DNA of 64,000 nucleotides from Ganoderma boninense (taxonomy: Eukaryota; Basidiomycota; Agaricomycetes; Polyporales; Polyporaceae): NCBI GenBank assembly GCA_002900995.3, contig CM035313.1:3100001-3164000 (forward strand). The letters are read 5' to 3'. Positions 57,420 to 64,000 of this stretch are shown here, one piece after another. The position numbers and the translations under genes are program-made. Every line of letters starts with the position of its first letter. Within the stretch, counting starts at the first letter, position 1. The notes beneath the pieces were generated by a model. It was not told where the DNA came from. It saw only the letters and a program-made list of their open reading frames with translations, and did no database searches.

Positions 57420-58316
57420 ATGTCGCCATCCCGAACTCAACGCTCCTCCAAACTCGTGGTGCTCAGCGCCATCCCGCCGCATGTTACGGGCCAATCACGT
57501 CGGCGCCGTCGCAGAGCAGCTGGATGTTACACTAAACCCGGCCCCTCGCCACTTCGCCGCAGCTTCACCGCCCAGGACCTTCTGCGCCAGGCCGCAAAGG
57601 CTGCCAGAGAGCCCCACTACTCCAACCCATACAACAGCCAGGACTGCTGTTACCACTATCTGTTCCCACCGGGTGCGTTCTTTCATGTCCTCGCATCATC
57701 TATCTAGCTCAATTCGCCATTTGGCCACTGCAGGGAGTCCATACGAGAGCTGGAATCCCAGGCTCAGTGTCGACTTTTGGCCTCGGCTCCGCCACGACTG
57801 CGATGAACGCCGATTGTGGAAGTACCACTACCTTTTCCCACCTGGTGCGCCTCATTCGTGTGTGTGTATGCGCATCATGCTGACTCACTTCATCATCCTC
57901 AGGGAGCCCGTACGAGAGTTGGAACCCAAGGGTAGGCATCCACTCTTGGAACGTTGCCCCGACCACAGTGCGAAGGAGGGTGAAAAGAGGGTGGTAAGGA
58001 CAGGTACGGGTGTTTGTTCTTCGGCGTCCTCAGCCACCAACCGATTGACGCACACGTCCCAGGTACTCTCTGCCCGTAGCAGCATAGGCCGGTCCCTACA
58101 CTACCCCTGTTCGAAGTGCCGCTCAGTTGTCAACAGGATGCGGACTTGATTGAGGACCAATTGAGGTCAAGGATGATATACTGTATTGGACCTGGCGTTG
58201 GCATGTCCTACTCCCCCGACGATCCTGCTCTCATCTCCTCTTTCGCTATACCGATAGCCTCAGTCTGGTCCCGGCTGGGCCATCTATCATGGCGCACCGT
58301 AAGCCTGTCGTTCTAA
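57420..58316 (+). CDS. Unrecognised gene with internally duplicated YHYLFPPGSPYESWNPR module
   Basis: I do not recognise this family. The first exon codes a basic start (MSPSRTQRSSKLVVLS, RRRRRRAAG) and SLRR-type arginine-rich text, then REPHYSNPYNSQDCCYHYLFPPG. After splicing of introns 57673-57733 and 57845-57902 the protein has the module YHYLFPPGSPYESWNPR twice, 57 residues apart in spliced length once the linker LSVDFWPRLRHDCDERRLWK is included. Each copy is cut by an intron at the same place and phase (after PPG), so an exon-intron-exon unit was duplicated. The last exon (about 58120-58316) reads DADLIEDQLRSRMIYCIGPG then SYSPDDPALISSFAIPIASV and stops; the exons between 57931 and 58120 are unsettled. 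Aromatic and proline content suggests a structured or secreted repeat, but no signal peptide is seen. Confidence 0.45.
57651..57931 (+). repeat. Duplicated exon-intron-exon unit
   Basis: Unit A runs 57651-57762 and unit B 57823-57931, starts 172 bases apart. Exon parts agree closely (TACCACTAtCTgTTCCCACC against TACCACTAcCTtTTCCCACC and GTACGAGAGyTGGAAyCC) while the introns (61 and 58 nt) keep only their GTGCG donor and CAG acceptor. Selection on the protein is the simplest reason. Confidence 0.8.
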
Positions 58317-58796
58317 CTCTCGACACAAGGCTTAGTCTAGCTAATTACGCCCGCTCGATGATCCAACCTCATTATATTCACTGCGCTTCGGGGTCCATCT
58401 GGACCATGAACAATTAATTTACTGGGAGAACAAAGTGGTTTAATGCCATCAGTGCTGCCATGTTGCTATGCGGATCGCGAGACGTCCTTTCATCGTCCAT
58501 ACTCGACGCTCCAGCGTGATGGATGGGGAGGATGGCCATGGTCGTTTGTTACGTCATAGACGCTTTGAGGCTGCGGGCGATTGGCTCGGAGCACGGCTCT
58601 TCGTTAGACGCACACTCCAGCGATATTAACTAACTTTGCCGGCCGCCTCACTCCTTTCCTCGTGCCCGTCTCCCCACCACTTCGTCTTATCGTCGCGCTG
58701 CCTGCGCTGCCTGCACTCCTCAGGTTTCTCCTGTTCTCATTTCTGCAGCTCTAATCGAAGAAGACTTTCGGCCTGTTAGGACAACGAGCCTAGAAC
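58317..58796. other. Spacer and promoter of the antiporter
   Basis: No gene. 58640-58796 is pyrimidine-rich (CTCACTCCTTTCCTCGTGCCCGT..., CTCAGGTTTCTCCTG...), a frequent feature just upstream of fungal transcription starts. No clear TATA. Confidence 0.5.
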
Positions 58797-61700
58797 ATGA
58801 ACATCCATCTTATAGAAGTCCGTGTCCCATCTTCCCAAGTCATTCAGTTCACAAACTCGCCTGTTAGGTCACCGACCCGGGGTTAGCGTATATGGTCATA
58901 GGAGGGTTCGTGGTCGCGGTGGGTATCGGTTTTATCGCGTCGGCGCCGCCTGCGGCTGCCGTATCTGCCTCTCGAATGCCTCCACTCGCCCCGCGATCCC
59001 CGTTTGCGCTGACGTGCTCCGTTCCGCCCAGTTCTCTATGTTCTCACTCTTTGTCAAAGAGAAGGTGCGTGCTAGGGCCTCCTTTTCCCAACGCTGCGTT
59101 CGCTCACTCGATTCTGTGTCCCGCATAGCTGTATATCAATGAAGTTGTCCTTGGAACCGCGTGCGGTGTCATATTCGGTCCGTATTGCGCCAACGCCTTC
59201 GACCCCCGGGCGTGGGGCGGAGACATCAACACCATCACTCTTGAAGTCATGCGTATCACGCTTGCCGCCGGCCTGTTTGCGATCGGCGTCGAACTCCCGC
59301 AGTCTTATCTCGCAGACCATGCGAAAGGCCTTCTCGTAATGGTGGTGCCAACGATGGCGTTTGGGTGGCTGGTAGTCGCTGGTATGTCTACTCCTCCTGC
59401 CGTGAACTACCACTTTTTTTGAAGCCATCTTTCCGCGCGCAGCGATCATCTTCGTCGTTTTCCCCAACCTGAACTTCATCTCATCGATGGTCGTCGCCGC
59501 CTGCCTGACGCCAACCGACCCCATCATCTCGGCCGCAATCGTCGGTCCGTCATCACTTCTTTTACGCGCATATATGCGGCTGATGCGGGGATGTCATAGG
59601 CGGAAAGTTTGCCACCAAGCACGTGCCTCTGAATCTGCGCCGTGTTCTCTCTGCCGAGTCTGCTGCCAACGACGGCCTTGCCTATCCATTTCTGAGCATT
59701 TCTATATACCTCACCATCGAGAGCTCTAAGCGAGTGGCGATTGGCGATTGGTTCCTCGTCGGCTGGCTGTGTACGTCTTCATTTTCTTGTCGTAGTCACC
59801 GACCCACTCACAGCTAGCCTAGACCAAGTCATCTTGGGCACCGTCCTCGGTGCGGTGTTAGGCGAGTATCGCTGCCTCCTTCACAGTGTATGGGAGATAT
59901 TGACGCCTTAACAGGGCTGGGTTTTTCTTATTTGATGAAGTTTTCGCACAGAAAGGGATTCATTGACCGGGAGTCTTACGTCGCCCAATACCTTGCGCTG
60001 GCGCTGTTTACTATTGGGGTCGCACGCACGCTCGGTAGCGACGATCTGCTCGCTGCGTTCGCCGCCGGTATGTCTGCTGCGGAATGCTCGCGCTACCCGA
60101 TAACTCAGTCAGACGGTTGCAGGCTCTGCCATCAGCTGGGATGGGCACTTCAACACGCAGACAGAGGACGAGGTCTTCTCCTCGGTGATCGACCTGGTGC
60201 TGAACTGCGGGTGTTTCATATACATCGGCGCGTGGATGCCGTTCAACATGTTCAACGCACCGGAGCTCTTCCTTACTCCCTGGCGCCTGGTCATCGTCTT
60301 CGTCGCGGTCATATTCCTGCGCCGCATCCCGCCGCTGTTGCTGCTCTACCCCTGGGTCCCGGAGATTGCTTCATGGAGGAGGCACTCTTCTCTGGTCATT
60401 TTGGTGCGTGCTATCCGCTAATTACGTTGATCTAGCTTCTGATAATAGACTTCTCGCAACAGGTCCTGTAAGCTAAATGCAGGCTCGTGTTCTTCCGTGC
60501 ATCACATCTCTGACATGCCTCGTATGTCTAGATGGGTGTCGGAGCGATCTTCATCTCCACCTTAGCCGTCACGGAGCTCCCGACTCCCCAGTCTCCGCCC
60601 CAAGGCCAGGCCGAAGCCCTCGCGGCAACGCTGCAGACCATCGTCTCCTTCGTCGTGCTCGGGTCCATCATCATCCGTACGTTACTGCTGTGATCTATCT
60701 CTCGCGCACATCAGAACGCCGCTAACGCACTTGCTTGGCATCTCCTTGCAGACGGGCTGTCCATCCCGTTCTTCTCGTTCGGGCGCAACATCCATTCGCG
60801 GACGATCTCGCTCACGCGCACGTGGACGTCGCGCACTACGAATGCGCCCGACTGGCTCCTCGGGGCTCGCCGTACCCCTGGGGAGATCACGCGCCCTACG
60901 TCCCCTTCGCGGGATGGAGAGGAGCGCGACGTCGAGCAGGGTATGGAGGAGGTCGATCCGACGCGCATGGCCAAGGCTGTGGTCAAGCTACAGGAGGACG
61001 TGCATGCGGACAGGGAAAGCGACAAGGACAAGGAGAACGGCAAGGATAAGGACAGGCACGTCCCGGAGCTGGGTGTCGCGGCGATGATCAGCGACGCTAC
61101 GGCGAAACTGCCCGAGGACGACGGTCGCGACCCGGCGTCCTTGATTGACGAGAACCGCGTAAGTATCGCTGGCATTCTCACCCACATTCTCCACACACAC
61201 ACACACACACGCAGCGCGGATGCTGAAACGGCATTTCCTGTTGCAGATCCGGGACGACGAGGCGAGCGAAGCTGAAGCCGCGAGCACGGACGCCAAGAAC
61301 CAGCATCTGGAGAAAGCCGACCCCCACGCAGGCAACGACGGCGACCACCCCGCAGGGCGCCCCCTCGCCTCGGGCGTGCAGACCCCCGTCTCCGACTCGG
61401 GCATGTACACCCCGTCTCGCAGCACGAATCCCTCGGGCACGCAGACCCCCGTCTCGCCGGGCCCGCGCACGTGCGGTTCCCGCCCGCCGAGGAGCTCGCG
61501 ACCTGCCTCGCGCCGCACCGCTTCGGCGCGCTGCAGCATCCCCCGGCAGCGTCCGGTCCGCGCGGTGCGCTTCCCCGAGGACGTCACCGCGGCGGCTGGC
61601 TCTGGGGAGGACGCCGCTCCGGCTGCTGCTCCTGCTGCTTCAGCTTCGGTTGCGGTTCCTGTTGCTGCTGCTCCTTCTGCGCTTGCCCGTGGCCGTGGCG

Positions 61701-61840
61701 CACCTGACGTCGTCGGAGGCGCTGGCTCGGGGGCGGCGGCGAGCGAGGACAAGAACTTGAAGGAGATTGAGCCGAAGGCTCCGGAGATGGGCGAAGTGGG
61801 GCCGCTGGGACGCGATGCGTCCGTCGTCTCTGCCCAATAA
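58797..61840 (+). CDS. NHA1: Na+/H+ antiporter, NHA1/SOD2 type
   Basis: Plasma-membrane exchanger that expels Na+ (and often K+) for H+. MNIHLIE joins over the intron 58818-58867 to VTDPGLAYMVIGGFVVA; then FVKEKLYINEVVLGTACGVIFGPYC, WGGDINTITLEVMRITLAAGLF, GLLVMVVPTMAFGWLVVAAIIFVVFP, the signature CLTPTDPIISAAIVGGKFA, VPLNLRRVLSAESAANDGLAYPFL (ESAANDG holds the ion-binding Asn-Asp), FIDRESYVAQYLALALFTIGV, LGSDDLLAAFAAGSAISWD, and HFGPMGVGAIFISTLAVTELP. A 5-nt exon (60463-60467) supplies GP in the last block. A single G seems missing at 60375. The long hydrophilic C-terminus (60800-61840) is charged, low in structure and Pro/Ala-rich, as in yeast Nha1 where it affects signalling. A truncated relative lies 9 kb upstream and a cation ATPase between. 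Confidence 0.92.
60463..60467 (+). other. 5-nt microexon of the antiporter
   Basis: Sequence CTCGCAACAG, then GTCCT, then GTAAGC. The exon before ends HF plus one base G at 60403; the exon after begins ATGGGTGTCGGAG at 60532. Only with these five bases does the reading become HFGPMGVGAIFIS, the family consensus. Flanking introns are 59 and 64 nt with usual ends. Confidence 0.8.
61192..61210 (+). repeat. CA dinucleotide repeat in an antiporter intron
   Basis: About nine and a half CA units, inside the last intron of the antiporter (donor GTAAGT near 61159, acceptor GCAG at about 61246, before IRDDEASEAEA). A usable length-variable marker. Confidence 0.85.
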
Positions 61841-62505
61841 CACAGGCTCGTGGCTCCGAGCGAGCCACGGGCGTGTCCGGGGGAGGGGAAAGAGGGGCCT
61901 CCGGGGTAGAAAGATAGAAGGGGTTCGGGGAGGAGGAAGCGGTGGTCAAATAACAGTAATGGTGGGGAAAACGCCTGGGCCTTCCAGGCAGTAGTCTTAT
62001 AAGCTTTACGTCAACGATTCCGTTCATGTTCGCTCGAGCGAGGCCGCTGATCTCTCGATGCACGTCTGCACGTTCGAAATAGACTTTACGTGCAATATCG
62101 TATCTTTAGACGACGCGTGGTGGGGTGAGCGGGTGCGGGATTTGACTATGGCGTTCGAAGTAGGAATTCGAGATAGCGCGGTTTCGTGGTACGGGGCACC
62201 TCGTGTCGCGGGTGCGGATGTCCTAGGCCTTCTGGGTGCATCGATGACGAGCGGGCGGGGTCTCTGTCGTAAAGGAATGGGTTCGGAACGATAGCATGGG
62301 AGTATGTGCGCAATTTAGGGACAGTCGATTATACAACACCTAATGCTACATATACAGAGACGAGTCTAGGACTAGTCTAAAGACGATACGCTAATTTACA
62401 ATACGAAGCTCAGGACAACTGGGAGCAGCTCTGCGTACTGCAAGCACCGGGAAAGGGGAGAGACAGAGATAATGGCGTAAGGACCAATCGACTCACGGCC
62501 AGCAG
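61841..62505. other. Spacer between convergent genes
   Basis: Contains the 3' ends of the antiporter (+) and of the acyl-CoA oxidase (-). 61860-61960 is purine-rich (GGGGAGGGGAAAGAGGGG...). No coding signal. Confidence 0.5.
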
Positions 62506-64000
62506 TTACAGGTGGGATCTCACCAGGTGGGCATCCTGGCCCGCGCGCCCGCGCGACTCGTCCAGCGCGTCGAACCGCGCGTTCCCCCGGAACACCTTGA
62601 GCGCGTCGACGAACGCGTCCCAGCGCTCGTCGGACACGATCGGCGCGGTCACGTACGCGAACACGTCCATCTCCTTGACGAGCTCGCCGAGGAGCGGCAG
62701 CACCGCGTCCATCGCGCGCGTCTCCAGCTCCTGCTGCGCGCGCCGCCCGAGCCCCGCGTGCTCTGCATACCACGCGGGGTCGAGCCGGACGACGTTCGCG
62801 ACGTAGAGGTCGACCAGGCACGGGCGCACGCCCTGCGCGACCGCAGCGTCGTACGCCATGCGGTGCCCGATCGCCTCCATGACGGGCTGGCAGTGCGGGA
62901 GGACGAGGCGGTTCACCTCGGCGCTGCGGTGGTGCGGGACGTCCTTGACGATGTCGCGGAGCTCCGCGAGGAGCCCGGCCTCGTGCCGCGCGAGCAGCGA
63001 GGTGCGGTCTGCGGGCGCGGGCATCTCGTACCTCCCCAGGATGAGCTCGTTCACGAGTCCTGTCGTGCGGTGGAGAAGGAAGGGCAGAAGTGGGGGGTCA
63101 GAGGTGGCTCAATCTGATGAGGAGGTTCTGGGGGGACGCGACTCACTGACTGCAAGGCCGAGAACGTCGCCCTCCGCGATGGCGATTCCACGCATCTCGT
63201 TCTGCAACGGAGCGCGCTCAGACATGCGCCCACAGCGCTCGCACGCGCGCAGATAGAAGGGGCAAAACTTACGTGTAGGCACGACATCTGGTTATGCACA
63301 AACAGGCCCTGCGCGCCGCACCGCTCCGAGACCCCGATCGCGCCTTGTTGCGAGTGCTGGACCATCACGCCCTTGAAGATGGCAGCGATGCCGTGTCGCA
63401 CTCGGCTGTCCAGGCTCTGGTCGCAGAAGCGCGCGATGCACCAGCGCTGGAGCGCCTGCATGACGTACGCGTTCGCCGTGACCGCCAGGATGGGTGTCTG
63501 CTGCGTGCGGAAGGAGAGGATCGGCGTGCGGCGCGCGGGGTCGGACGCGGGGCCGACGAGGCGGCGGAGGGAGTACATGGTCCCGATGGTGGCGTAGCAC
63601 TGCATGAAGGGCAGCGCGAGACAGCCAAGCGCGATGGTGCCGACCGTGATTCGCCAGATGATGTCCATGAGGTTCGCGTGGAAGTTCGCGGGCTTCTCGA
63701 GCGACCCCAGGAGCGCCGAGCGCGGGAGGCGGACGTTCGTGAACGTCGTCAGGGAGTGCGTGAGCGGGTTCGGGCCCCCGCGGTATGGCAGAAGCCTGTA
63801 TGAACGCGGTAGGTTGGAATGGGGGAAGACATGCTGTGAGGAACGGGTTTGAATGGGCCTGAAATGCGGTTACGTACCTGGATTGAATGCCGGCGCACAT
63901 CTGCTTGCCGTCATTGAGGGGGACGATGAATGGTCGGTGTCCGCAGTCTTCCCCGTTGACGATCAGACGAGCGAAGACGACGGCGACGCATGGCAGCCCG
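62506..64000 (-). CDS. Acyl-CoA oxidase, C-terminal part (runs off the window)
   Basis: First enzyme of peroxisomal beta-oxidation: makes trans-2-enoyl-CoA and H2O2. Visible from the window edge inward: AVVFARLIVNGEDCGHRPFIVPLNDGKQMCAGIQSR, LLPYRGGPNPLTHSLTTFTNVRLPRSALLGS (FAD-domain beta region), DIIWRITVGTIALGCLALP, YSLRRLVG with QQTPILAV, IFKGVMVQHSQQGAIGVSERCGAQGLF, NQMSCLHNEMRGIAIAEGDVLGLAV, and the C-terminal helices NELILGRYEMP to ARFDALDESRGRAGQD. It ends VRSHL: SHL is a permitted type-1 peroxisomal targeting signal. About four introns; no break in the part seen. The N-terminal half, with the start codon, lies beyond 64000 because the gene is on the minus strand. Confidence 0.92.

Noticed and set aside
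1..64000. tRNA or rRNA genes
   Set aside because: GTTCGA-like strings (for example near 15930 and 46605) were examined but no matching A-box, acceptor pairing or anticodon arm could be formed.
1..64000. LTR or LINE retrotransposons
   Set aside because: No reverse transcriptase, integrase or Gag motifs, and no long direct repeats seen by eye.

Overview
This window looks like nuclear DNA of a filamentous basidiomycete, most likely an agaricomycete. Genes are split by many introns of about 45-80 nt with GTRNGT donors. Coding DNA is GC-rich, intergenic spacers run to a few kb, and several protein types are ones I know only from agaricomycetes (an odd protein-kinase-like gene, a one-helix protein with an IALP-type tail, a membrane-anchored protein of unknown role). 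I found no rRNA, tRNA, CRISPR array, reverse transcriptase or transposase.

Layout. 0-5 kb: a kinase/phosphotransferase-like gene (+), then a secreted type-B carboxylesterase (-). 5-9 kb: no confident gene. 9-17 kb: a large Sec7/PH protein (+) and a conserved membrane protein (+). 17.9-22.2 kb: a Zn2Cys6 regulator (+). 23 kb: a one-helix membrane protein (+). 24.8-27.7 kb: a concentrative nucleoside transporter (-). 29.4-31.5 kb: a DCAF7/WDR68-type WD40 protein (-). 32.3-34.4 kb: an MFS sugar transporter (-). 34.4-39.3 kb: mostly spacer with an inverted-repeat element and a short tandem repeat. 39.3-45 kb: an alpha/beta hydrolase (-), a small conserved nuclear-type protein (-) and an Apq12-family membrane protein (-). 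48 kb: a mitochondrial pyruvate carrier subunit (+). 49.5-61.8 kb: an alkali-cation block made of a broken Na+/H+ antiporter copy, a complete type II P-type ATPase of Na,K/ACU type and a complete NHA1-type Na+/H+ antiporter, all on +, with an unrecognised internally duplicated gene between the last two. 62.5-64 kb: the C-terminal part of a peroxisomal acyl-CoA oxidase (-), running off the window.

What ties it together. The clearest functional grouping is the Na+/K+ handling block: one pump and one antiporter, with a decayed second antiporter. Several neighbours are solute carriers (nucleoside, sugar, pyruvate), but fungal gene order does not imply co-regulation.

Caution for anyone using these models. 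At least 14 small frame breaks (nearly all single-base losses, one tandem TTCCC duplication) interrupt otherwise well-conserved reading frames in seven genes. The pattern suggests sequence or assembly errors more than gene death. Exon details come from splice consensus and family knowledge alone.
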